Source of the DNA: Gammaproteobacteria bacterium
GTDB lineage: Bacteria > Pseudomonadota > Gammaproteobacteria > GRL18
Reading direction: 5' to 3'
DNA: 64,000 bases
Assembly (NCBI GenBank): GCA_016744995.1
Contig: JADGDG010000001.1
Coordinates: 288,011-352,010, forward strand
Under the pieces are notes generated by a model, which was not told the DNA's origin, did no database searches, and saw only the letters and a list, made by a program, of their open reading frames with translations. Position numbers and translations under genes: made by a program. Below, one piece after another: positions 38,731 through 46,280 of the stretch; positions within the stretch are counted from its first letter, which is position 1; every line of letters begins with the position of its first letter.

Positions 38731-39629
38731 GTAATTCAAAACTAAATATTAAATCATCGGACAAACCATTTTCACACCACTTTTTTTCACGAGGATTGCT
38801 GCCAGCCTTATATCTGTTAAGCATCTTGGGACTGGTTTCCTGTGGTGGAGAAGGCAGCAGCCCTTCCGGTCGATATGATCAGAAATACGATGGCCCGCCA
38901 TCGCAAAACGTCGATGTCAGCCAGATACCCGATGCTGTTCCCCAACCGACTCAGCGCAGTAAATCAGGCAACCCATCGTCTTATGTTGTCTTCGGCAAAA
39001 GATATCATGTCCTGTCTTCCAGTCAGGGTTACAAAGAGAGAGGTCTTGCTTCCTGGTATGGCAGTAAATTCCATGGTAAACGCACTTCAAGTGGCGAGCC
39101 CTATGATATGCACGCCATGACCGCAGCTCATAAAACACTTCCACTACCCACCTATGTGAGGGTTACTAATTTAAAAAATGGCCGTCAGGTAGTCCTTAAA
39201 GTCAATGATCGAGGTCCCTTTCATGAAAACCGAATCATTGATTTATCCCATACTGCTGCCGTTAAATTAGGTATAAAAGGTACAGGCACTGGACTCGTTG
39301 AGGTTGAAGCAATTACCCCTGGACAGACTCCAGCCCCCACAGTGACAAGCATATCAAAAGCCCCCCCATCATCTGTCTCAATACCTTCCAGTATTAACCT
39401 GTACCTGCAATTAGGTGCATTTGTTAGTTCCAAAAATGCGTATCAATTAAAAAATCAGATTAATTCAGCCCTCTCGTCAGATGATGCAAGTGTTTCCACC
39501 ACAGTAAAAAACGGCCAGCAGTTCTACCGGGTTCGCCTTGGCCCCCTCAACGGTGCCAAACAGGCTGATACTCTGGCACTTCAACTAACAGAAAAGGGCT
39601 TTGTAAATCATCGAATAGTTATTGATTAA
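38727..39629 (+). CDS. rlpA: Septal ring lytic transglycosylase / rare lipoprotein A
   Basis: 300 residues. Lipoprotein signal with lipobox LVSC near residue 38, a DPBB domain at about 105-200 (GLASWYGSKFHGKRTSSGEP, VKVNDRGPF-type VLKVNDRGPFHENRIIDLS) with the acidic and His residues of RlpA, and a C-terminal SPOR domain (about 225-300, YLQLGAFVSSKNAYQLKNQI). RlpA cleaves denuded glycans at the division site. Last gene of the mre-rlpA block, closed by the terminator at 39744. Confidence 0.95.
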   Translation: MSNSKLNIKSSDKPFSHHFFSRGLLPALYLLSILGLVSCGGEGSSPSGRYDQKYDGPPSQNVDVSQIPDAVPQPTQRSKSGNPSSYVVFGKRYHVLSSSQGYKERGLASWYGSKFHGKRTSSGEPYDMHAMTAAHKTLPLPTYVRVTNLKNGRQVVLKVNDRGPFHENRIIDLSHTAAVKLGIKGTGTGLVEVEAITPGQTPAPTVTSISKAPPSSVSIPSSINLYLQLGAFVSSKNAYQLKNQINSALSSDDASVSTTVKNGQQFYRVRLGPLNGAKQADTLALQLTEKGFVNHRIVID

Positions 39630-39743
39630 ATTCTTTTTAGAATATGTTGCCTCAGCCCCTACGTCTATTTCAACAATATTAATTGCTTTAAAAAGAAAGC
39701 TGCAGAACGGACAGGATAAGGTGATTTGAAAAAGGGATAAACA

Positions 39744-39781
39744 AAAAAAGCCTCAGATAGCTGGCTATCTGAGGCTTTTTT
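39744..39781. terminator. Strong bidirectional intrinsic terminator
   Basis: Perfect 18-bp inverted repeat (AAAAAAGCCTCAGATAGC and its complement) with a two-base loop, giving a 12-bp mixed stem plus A/T flanks that act as a U-tract on either strand. Lies between convergent rlpA and the PEP-CTERM gene. Confidence 0.95.
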
Positions 39782-39799
39782 GAACTCTATTATTTGATG

Positions 39800-40558
39800 T
39801 TAAGCTGTTTTTCTTTTCTTAGCAAAACCAAATCCAGCTAGTCCAAGACCTAGTAAAGCAAGGCTTGTTGGCTCAGGCACATCATGAGTCTCTGCTGTTA
39901 ATAAATTTTCAAACATTCTGGCATTGTCATTGTTAGAGTTTCCGACTCTATCCCAAACATTTTGATCTGTGATTAAAAAAACAGAGCCTTCACCAACATT
40001 ATCAAATGCCATCATAACAGAACTTAAGTTAGTGCCTAGCATCAAGGCTTCAGCATCACCGCTAAGATCTACTAATGGAGCATATGCTGCATATTCGTAT
40101 GAATCCACACCCGCAGTCAAAGAATGATCCAAAATTTGACCATTTCCTTTTGTCGCCATATGCCATCCACCATCTTCTGTAGAATTCATAATTTCCATTT
40201 CGGCTCCGAGAAAGGATAAGGCAGCATTTATACGGTTATTTTCATTTGGAGCATAACTACCATGTTCACCCATAAAAGCAATACGGCCGCCATTGCTAAG
40301 ATAAGTTGACATTGTTGTTAGTTCTGTTGCTGTGTAACCATTACTTGGCTGAACTGCCCACAATAAATCAACGCCAGAGAGGTCATTTGAATCTAATGAG
40401 CCGGTAATAATACTTGATGAATGTCCCGCCAATCCATCATAAAAATTATTGATCACATTTAGGTTAAATCGCTCTCCCCAAACATTGACAACGCCTGCAG
40501 ATGCATTAGTTGATAGTAAAATCAAAGCAGCTAAGCTAAGTTCTTTAAAAAATTTCAT
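39800..40558 (-). CDS. PEP-CTERM sorted exported protein with GATase-like domain
   Basis: 252 residues from ATG 40558, preceded by GAAGG at correct spacing. Signal peptide MKFFKELSLAALILLSTNASA, a central domain with the beta/alpha pattern of DUF4350/GATase-like proteins (LWAVQPSNGYTATELTTMST, YLSNGGRIAFMGEHGSY), and a C-terminal PEP-CTERM anchor VPEPTSLALLGLGLAGFGF with KKRK. Such proteins are processed by an exosortase in EPS-producing Gram-negatives; no exosortase is in this window. No other gene in the region appears to belong with it. Confidence 0.85.
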   Translation of the reverse strand: MKFFKELSLAALILLSTNASAGVVNVWGERFNLNVINNFYDGLAGHSSSIITGSLDSNDLSGVDLLWAVQPSNGYTATELTTMSTYLSNGGRIAFMGEHGSYAPNENNRINAALSFLGAEMEIMNSTEDGGWHMATKGNGQILDHSLTAGVDSYEYAAYAPLVDLSGDAEALMLGTNLSSVMMAFDNVGEGSVFLITDQNVWDRVGNSNNDNARMFENLLTAETHDVPEPTSLALLGLGLAGFGFAKKRKTA

Positions 40559-40711
40559 GGTATTACCTTCATATCGATTAGAGTTAGTATATTTAAATAA
40601 GCACATACAATGCCGAATCACATAACATACTAATAAATTTAATATTATTTTTAAAAAACAGATAATTTCTTATTTTATTTATCGTATGTGTAAAAAAAAT
40701 GGACATATAAT

Positions 40712-40891
40712 ATGCAATTATTATTGACACCCAGAAAAAAGTCAGTTGAAAATATCAGGGATCACTTGTTGAAATGTGATATCCCGGACATCCATAAAAG
40801 TGGCTTGAGAGAAGTCCATCTGTACGAGTGCTGTTATCTATGTCAAACATTAAGAATTCATCAAAAGCAGGTACTTTATGTAAAAAATTAA
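40712..40891 (+). CDS. Possible small Cys-containing protein (59 aa)
   Basis: Open frame of 59 residues from ATG 40712 to TAA 40891, within the 537-base gap between the PEP-CTERM and dacA genes. It begins MQLLLTPRKKSVENIRDHLL and contains C-D-I-P and ECCYLC, three cysteines close together. A weak GGA lies 8 bases upstream. No family recognised; coding status is uncertain. The rest of the gap holds A+T-rich sequence and the dacA promoter candidate. Confidence 0.3.
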   Translation: MQLLLTPRKKSVENIRDHLLKCDIPDIHKSGLREVHLYECCYLCQTLRIHQKQVLYVKN

Positions 40892-41008
40892 TAATGCCAA
40901 TTATATACGTCCAATAAGTTTGAACAATTTAGATTATCACATGTCTAAAAGTTCTCTATTAAACAATGCATAAACAATGCAATAATTAACCCTCTGGATA
41001 TAAAAACT

Positions 41009-41037
41009 TTGACCTGTCACATTTAATTTTTTAATTT
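41009..41037 (+). promoter_or_regulatory. Candidate sigma70 promoter for dacA
   Basis: TTGACC (41009-41014), 17-base spacer, TAATTT (41032-41037), about 60 bases before the dacA ATG. Confidence 0.4.
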
Positions 41038-41095
41038 GACTCAATTTAAGTTAAAATTTCACTTCACTAAATTATCAAACTTGAGCTGGAAATTT

Positions 41096-42241
41096 ATGAA
41101 ACGGACTCTTACCTATTTCTTAATCTGTATATTCTCTTTATTTTTTACATTAAATACATATGCTGCCCCAAAAATTATTCCAAAAGCACCGGCAATTGCG
41201 GCTAAATCTTATATTCTTATTGATTACAGCAGTAACAAGGTTATCGCTCAAAATAATGCTGACATGGCTGTCGCGCCAGCCAGTATCACTAAGGTAATGA
41301 CTGCTTATGTTGTTTTTGCAGAACTTGAGCAAGGTAACATTCAGCTGAGTGATCTGGTTACCGTCAGTAAAAAAGCCTGGAAAACACCCGGCTCCAGAAT
41401 GTTTATCAAGGTTAATACTAAAGTCTCTATCGAAGATTTGCTTCAGGGTATGATTATTCAATCTGGAAATGATGCCAGCGTAGCTCTGGCTGAACACATT
41501 GCTGGCAGCGAGGAGACTTTTGCTGCTCTGATGAATCAACATGCCCAGGAATTAGGCATGCATAATAGCCATTTTATCAATAGCACTGGTTTACCCGACC
41601 CCGCTCATAAAACAAGCGCCAATGACCTGTCGATTTTAGCCCGAGCATTAATTCAGAATTTTCCTCAATACTACAAGTGGTACTCAACCAAAGAGTTTAC
41701 TTATAATAACATTAAGCAGCCTAACCGAAATAAATTGCTCTGGCGTGATAATAGTGTTGACGGTATGAAAACGGGCTATACAGAAGATGCAGGATATTGC
41801 CTGCTGTCATCAGCAAAACGCAATAATATGCGCCTTATCTCCGTTGTCTTAGGGACCAAGAGTACTAATGCCCGGGCTCAGGAATCTCAAAAATTATTAA
41901 ATTTTGGTTTTCGCTTTTATGAATCACATATTATTTATCCCAGAACAAAAGCCTTAAAAAGCGTAAGGATATTTAAAGGCAGCAAGCAACAGCTTCCTGT
42001 CGGTGTTGCAGAAGATATGGCCATCACCATCCCTCGAGGCCAGTATAAAAACTTAAAACCTGCCATCAATATTAATACCCCGCTTATTGCCCCTGTCAGT
42101 AAGGGACAACAGTTAGGCAGTGTTGAAATTAAGCTGGATGGAAAAGTATTAATTAGTTTACCCTTAGTCGCTCTCAAGACCATAGATGAAGGCAGTTTGT
42201 GGCAGCAAGCCAAAGACAGTGCTTTAATGATGCTTGAATAG
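41096..42241 (+). CDS. dacA: D-alanyl-D-alanine carboxypeptidase (PBP5/6 type)
   Basis: 381 residues from ATG 41096 (MKRTLTYFLICIFSLFFTLN, signal peptide), preferred over the in-frame ATG at 41036 because it starts the signal directly and has GCTGGA upstream. Class C low-mass PBP removing the terminal D-Ala. Motifs: SxxK in APASITKVMTAY, SGN in QSGNDASVALAEH, KTG in GMKTGYTEDAGYC. The C-terminal PBP5 beta domain and a terminal amphipathic helix (SLWQQAKDSALMMLE) follow. Precedes the D-Ala transaminase gene by 14 bases. Confidence 0.95.
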   Translation: MKRTLTYFLICIFSLFFTLNTYAAPKIIPKAPAIAAKSYILIDYSSNKVIAQNNADMAVAPASITKVMTAYVVFAELEQGNIQLSDLVTVSKKAWKTPGSRMFIKVNTKVSIEDLLQGMIIQSGNDASVALAEHIAGSEETFAALMNQHAQELGMHNSHFINSTGLPDPAHKTSANDLSILARALIQNFPQYYKWYSTKEFTYNNIKQPNRNKLLWRDNSVDGMKTGYTEDAGYCLLSSAKRNNMRLISVVLGTKSTNARAQESQKLLNFGFRFYESHIIYPRTKALKSVRIFKGSKQQLPVGVAEDMAITIPRGQYKNLKPAININTPLIAPVSKGQQLGSVEIKLDGKVLISLPLVALKTIDEGSLWQQAKDSALMMLE

Positions 42242-42255
42242 CACCTGAAAAAAAC

Positions 42256-43122
42256 ATGAATACCCATGAGCCCATTGTTTATTTAAACGGAGAATTTGTT
42301 GCTTTAAACAATGCCCATGTCTCGGTTCTGGATCGGGGTTTTATTTTTGGTGATGGTGTTTATGAAGTTATTCCAGCTTATGGAAAACACCTTTTTCGTC
42401 TCCAGCATCATCTGGAACGGCTTAATAATAACCTTAAAGCCATCCAGATAAAAAATCCACTGAGTTCAAATGACTGGCAATTGCTAATCGAACAACTGAT
42501 TATTAAAAATAATTTTAATAATCAGTCTGTTTACCTGCAGATCACACGGGGTGTTGCCCCCCGTGATCACAACTTTCCGCATCAGGAAAATCCAACTGTT
42601 TTCATGATGACATCAGCCCTCGAAAAGCAATCTGTGGATATTGCGAACAATGGTGTGCATGCCGTCAGTTTACCGGATAATCGTTGGCAAAATTGTCATA
42701 TTAAGTCAATTTCACTCTTGCCCAATGTACTCTTGCGCCAGCAGGCACTTGATAAAGGTGCTGTAGAAGCTATATTAATCAGAGATGGCATGGCAACTGA
42801 AGGGGCAGCCAGTAATTTATTCATTGTGCTCGATGATTGCCTGATCACACCACCCAAAGGACCTCTACTTTTACCTGGGGTGACACGCGATTTGGTTGTT
42901 GAGCTTGCCATAAAGAAAAACACATGCCTGAAAGAACAGACAATCACAGAGGATGATCTGAATAATGCACAGGAAATTTGGTTAACCAGCTCAACTAAAG
43001 AAATCTTACCCGTCACTAAACTCAATGATAAATCGGTCAGTTCAGGAAAGCCCGGATCGCATTGGCATGAAATGATGGCCGACTACCAACATTATATACA
43101 AACTTTAGAACAGAGCTCTTAA
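42256..43122 (+). CDS. dat: D-alanine (D-amino acid) transaminase
   Basis: 288-residue fold-type IV PLP enzyme interconverting D-Ala and D-Glu, feeding wall synthesis. VLDRGFIFGDGVYEVIPAY, LFRLQHHLERLNNNL, IKSISLLPNVLLRQQALDKG (PLP lysine in IKSIS) and TEGAASNLFIV are typical; the DNRWQNCHIKS pattern is closer to D-amino acid than to branched-chain transaminases. Sits between dacA and ybeD, a usual gammaproteobacterial arrangement. Confidence 0.92.
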   Translation: MNTHEPIVYLNGEFVALNNAHVSVLDRGFIFGDGVYEVIPAYGKHLFRLQHHLERLNNNLKAIQIKNPLSSNDWQLLIEQLIIKNNFNNQSVYLQITRGVAPRDHNFPHQENPTVFMMTSALEKQSVDIANNGVHAVSLPDNRWQNCHIKSISLLPNVLLRQQALDKGAVEAILIRDGMATEGAASNLFIVLDDCLITPPKGPLLLPGVTRDLVVELAIKKNTCLKEQTITEDDLNNAQEIWLTSSTKEILPVTKLNDKSVSSGKPGSHWHEMMADYQHYIQTLEQSS

Positions 43123-43175
43123 CTTAAATGGAAAAATTAGATGAAGAAATTAAGAGAACGTATCAGAGAGAAAGT

Positions 43176-43457
43176 ATGAGTAATAAAGACAGCATCGACG
43201 AAGATCAATTAATAACATTTCCCTGCGACTTCCCCCTTAAGGTCATGGGGCTTAATCTTGATAATTATCCTGATTATGTTTTGTCAGTTTGCCAAAAGCA
43301 CGTTAAAGGTGTCACCAGTGACTGTGTTCACACGCGACCCAGTCGCAATGGAAAATATATTGCTGTCACAGTCCGGCTTGTTGCCACAAGTCGCCAGCAG
43401 CTTGATGATCTGTATCTTGAACTTAATGCCTGCAAACACACTAAAATGGCTCTATAG
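43176..43457 (+). CDS. ybeD: DUF493 / YbeD family protein
   Basis: 93 residues from ATG 43176, preceded by GAGAG; an in-frame ATG at 43128 lacks a ribosome binding site. Small ferredoxin-like regulatory protein family: LITFPCDFPLKVMGLN, PSRNGKYIAVTVRLVATSRQ and LDDLYLELNACKHTKMAL fit YbeD. Position directly before lipB is conserved. Function unproven, an ACT-like regulatory role has been proposed for the fold. Confidence 0.93.
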   Translation: MSNKDSIDEDQLITFPCDFPLKVMGLNLDNYPDYVLSVCQKHVKGVTSDCVHTRPSRNGKYIAVTVRLVATSRQQLDDLYLELNACKHTKMAL

Positions 43458-43460
43458 CTC

Positions 43461-44099
43461 TTGTCTTTGACTGATACTATAACCATAAAAACATTAGGAC
43501 GTCAGCCATATCAACCCATTTGGCAAGCCATGCAGCGTTTTACAGAACAACGAGGCCCTGAAACACCAGATGAAATATGGCTGCTGGAACATGAACCGGT
43601 ATTTACTCTGGGACGAAACGGTAAAAAAGAACATATCTTAAAAAAAACAGATATTCCGATCCTGTCGATTGATCGCGGCGGACAGGTCACCTACCACGGA
43701 CCTGGTCAACTGATTGTTTACCTGATGATTGATATTAAACGTCGAGGCATAGGTGTTCGTCAGCTGGTCACTCTCATTGAACAAAGCATTATCGATACTC
43801 TGGCTGAATACCAGCTCAGTGCTGCTGCTAAAAAAGAAGCCCCCGGTGTTTATATAGGTGATGCAAAGATTGCCGCTCTTGGCTTAAGAATTAAAAAAGG
43901 CTGCAGCTTCCATGGGCTCAGCTTGAATTTAGACATGGACCTGAAGCCTTTTACGCAAATAAATCCCTGTGGTTATAAAAATCTTGAAGTCGTGCAACTT
44001 TCTGACTATATTGAAGATGTTAATCTGCTAAAGGTTGAACAGCAAATTATCACCCATTTATCAAAATGCCTTGGCTTTTATCCAGCAATAAAAATTTAA
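43461..44099 (+). CDS. lipB: Octanoyl-ACP:protein N-octanoyltransferase
   Basis: 212 residues. Transfers octanoate from ACP to lipoyl domains. RGGQVTYHGPGQLIVYLMID, the catalytic Lys in AKIAALGLRI, CSFHGLSLN and the catalytic Cys in INPCGY are all present. The start is a TTG at 43461 or a second TTG at 43467; no ATG is available at a family-like position and the ribosome binding site is poor. Starts 3 bases after ybeD. No lipA is seen in the window. Confidence 0.95.
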   Translation: MSLTDTITIKTLGRQPYQPIWQAMQRFTEQRGPETPDEIWLLEHEPVFTLGRNGKKEHILKKTDIPILSIDRGGQVTYHGPGQLIVYLMIDIKRRGIGVRQLVTLIEQSIIDTLAEYQLSAAAKKEAPGVYIGDAKIAALGLRIKKGCSFHGLSLNLDMDLKPFTQINPCGYKNLEVVQLSDYIEDVNLLKVEQQIITHLSKCLGFYPAIKI

Positions 44100-44123
44100 C
44101 AACATGAGCAGCTAAAAAAATCA

Positions 44124-44576
44124 ATGTCTGACAATATTATTATAAGAAAAGCTAATGAAAGTGATCTGGAAGAGATCCTAACACTCATAAACTCACCAGA
44201 GGCTGACAATGGCACAGCAATGGAAACGCGTGATGCCAATACCATTTATCAATCTATTCTTGGTGATCCAAATTATTTTCAGATTGTTGCAAGCTCAGAA
44301 AGTGGGATTGTAGCGATTGTTACTCTGGTGATTATTATGCAGATGACACATGAAGGTGCCACCACAGCCTATGTGACCGATCTCATTGTTTCACAATCAT
44401 GCACAGAAAAGGCCGCAATAATATCCGATTTGATGCAAAATGCTAAGGAACTGGCAGAAGAGTATGGCTGCTATAAAATTTTATTCCAAAATGACTATCA
44501 TCATGACATGATTGAATCATCCAGCCGGGAATTGGGGCTGAAAAAAGGGGCGGCTTCATTTCTTTTGCCGTCTTAA
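44124..44576 (+). CDS. GNAT-fold acetyltransferase-like protein
   Basis: 150 residues. IRKANESDLEEILTLINSPE and AYVTDLIVSQS give the GNAT start and central strand, and AKELAEEYGCYKILFQNDYH the last helix and strand. The acetyl-CoA loop (usually R/Q-x-x-G-x-G/A) is replaced by SCTEKAA, so activity is doubtful. Follows lipB by 24 bases and may be cotranscribed. Substrate unknown. Confidence 0.75.
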   Translation: MSDNIIIRKANESDLEEILTLINSPEADNGTAMETRDANTIYQSILGDPNYFQIVASSESGIVAIVTLVIIMQMTHEGATTAYVTDLIVSQSCTEKAAIISDLMQNAKELAEEYGCYKILFQNDYHHDMIESSSRELGLKKGAASFLLPS

Positions 44577-44612
44577 AGAGCAAATTTTTATGGTGAATTA
44601 AATTCAGCTGGC

Positions 44613-45572
44613 TTAATTCAGAGTATATTTTTTCATACGATAAAGAAGTGTATCACGAGTTAAACCTAGAAGACGGGCCGCACGGCTTCGGTTTCCAGAT
44701 GCCTGTGCCAGAGCTTGCTGGATTAATTCTATTTCAACTTTTTCCAGTGACAAACCTGACTCGGGTAACGACACAATGCTCTCTGGCTTCATTTTTTGTG
44801 CCATTTTAATTTCTATTGGCAAATTTTCAACCTCAATGGTTTTTCCTGCCAGTAAAATGCTCATCCGCTCACAAAAATTACGTAATTCACGTACATTACC
44901 CGGCCATGAATAAGCCTTCAGGCACTTTATTGCATTTTTACTATAGACCGCTGGTTTAACATCGTACAGAGCTGCCAGAGAATGGTTAAAATGTTTTAAT
45001 AACAGTGGTAGATCACCCGTACGCTCACGCAATGACGGAATTTCCAATGGTACAATATGCAAACGGTAAAATAAATCCTCACGAAAATTACCTTTAGCCA
45101 CTTCAGCTCTAAGGTTACGATTGGTAGCAGCAATCACGCGGACATTGACTTGTTCTGAAACAGTTGAGCCGACTTTCTGGCACTCAGAAGACTCCATAAA
45201 ACGCAACAACTTTGCCTGAACTGAAAGTGACAACTCACCAATTTCATCTAAAAATAAGGTGCCTTTATCCGCAGACTGAATATACCCCTGCTGGTTAGAA
45301 ACCGCACCGGTAAAAGAACCTTTCAGGTGTCCAAAAAACATGGATTCTGCCAGATTCTCAGGGATCGCAGCACAATTTACTGAAACCAGTTTTTCTGAAC
45401 TTCTTTTACTGCCATTGTGAATAAGCTTGGCAAATATTTCTTTACCACTTCCACTTTCACCCTGAACAAGTACAGTTACATCAGAAGAAGCCGTGATTTT
45501 TGCTGCCCAGATAACGCTATTGAGCTCAGGAGACTCACCAATTAAGCTATTTTCAAAGTTTTCTAATGCCAT
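44613..45572 (-). CDS. PspF-like sigma54-dependent activator (no N-terminal sensor domain)
   Basis: 319 residues consisting only of the AAA+ domain and a Fis-type helix-turn-helix, as in PspF. Walker A GESGSGKEIFAK, sigma54 loop GSFTGA, Walker B TLFLDEIGEL, arginine-rich EIPSLRERTGDLPLL, YSWPGNVRELRNFCERM, and C-terminal NRSRAARLLGLTRDTLLYRM. Without a receiver it should be controlled by a partner protein or by expression; no pspA-like gene is nearby. Divergent from guaD. No clear -24/-12 promoter in the gap. Confidence 0.92.
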   Translation of the reverse strand: MALENFENSLIGESPELNSVIWAAKITASSDVTVLVQGESGSGKEIFAKLIHNGSKRSSEKLVSVNCAAIPENLAESMFFGHLKGSFTGAVSNQQGYIQSADKGTLFLDEIGELSLSVQAKLLRFMESSECQKVGSTVSEQVNVRVIAATNRNLRAEVAKGNFREDLFYRLHIVPLEIPSLRERTGDLPLLLKHFNHSLAALYDVKPAVYSKNAIKCLKAYSWPGNVRELRNFCERMSILLAGKTIEVENLPIEIKMAQKMKPESIVSLPESGLSLEKVEIELIQQALAQASGNRSRAARLLGLTRDTLLYRMKKYTLN

Positions 45573-45741
45573 TTTATTACCATTGGATATTACTTAAGTT
45601 GATTTTATTCATTCCACATGTGACTTTATTTTATCAGAAATATCTCTTGTTTAATAATGATAAAGATCAAGAATAAAGACAAGAAGTGATGGGCTATGTA
45701 TACTAAATTAACAAATGGTATCACGGACAACGAAAATACTT

Positions 45742-46221
45742 ATGAAAAATCAATTTATTAATGAAGCAATAGAACTTGCCCGTCAATCTATACATGAACA
45801 CCATGGCGGACCTTTTGGTGCCGTTATTGTAAAAGACAATGAAATCATTGGCCGCGGCATTAATCAGGTCACCCGGCACAATGATCCCACTGCACATGCT
45901 GAAATTGAGGCAATTCGTGATGCTTGCCAGAACATTCAATCATTTTCTCTTGAAGGATGTACGCTCTATGCCAGTAGTGAGCCTTGTCCTATGTGCCTTT
46001 CTGCCATCTACTGGGCTCATATTAACACTGTTTTATATGCCAATGCTTATGAGCATGCCGCTCAGATAGGTTTTGATGATCAGTTTATTTTTAAGGAATT
46101 AAGCCTCCCACATCAGCAAAAAAACCTTACTATTTCACAAGTTCAGGATAAATCCGTGCTCAATGATGCCCTTGCCGTATTTCAGGCATGGGAAGATTCA
46201 TCATCAAAAACACATTATTAG
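45742..46221 (+). CDS. guaD: Guanine deaminase (cytidine-deaminase fold)
   Basis: 159 residues from ATG 45742 (MKNQFINEAIELARQSIHEH); a frame-extended ATG lies at 45715. Converts guanine to xanthine. GGPFGAVIVKDNEIIGRG, the zinc motif HAE in PTAHAEIEAIRDAC, PCPMC in SSEPCPMCLSAIYWA and the C-terminal domain-swapped tail (GFDDQFIFKELSLP) match the B. subtilis-type guanine deaminase rather than TadA, which is why tRNA adenosine deaminase is the less likely alternative. Confidence 0.87.
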   Translation: MKNQFINEAIELARQSIHEHHGGPFGAVIVKDNEIIGRGINQVTRHNDPTAHAEIEAIRDACQNIQSFSLEGCTLYASSEPCPMCLSAIYWAHINTVLYANAYEHAAQIGFDDQFIFKELSLPHQQKNLTISQVQDKSVLNDALAVFQAWEDSSSKTHY

Positions 46222-46280
46222 AAAATTTATTCTTTTGCTGCTAAGAATCCGATCGACAGACTTTGGAGAACAATGCTAAA

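Noticed and set aside
40758-40785. Imperfect hairpin GGGATCAC / GTGATATCCC before dacA
   Set aside because: Arms differ by a two-base bulge, no U-tract, far from gene ends; chance is likely, and it falls in the possible small frame.
45573-45741. Sigma54 promoter between the PspF-like gene and guaD
   Set aside because: No TGGCAC-N5-TTGC match found on either strand in this gap.
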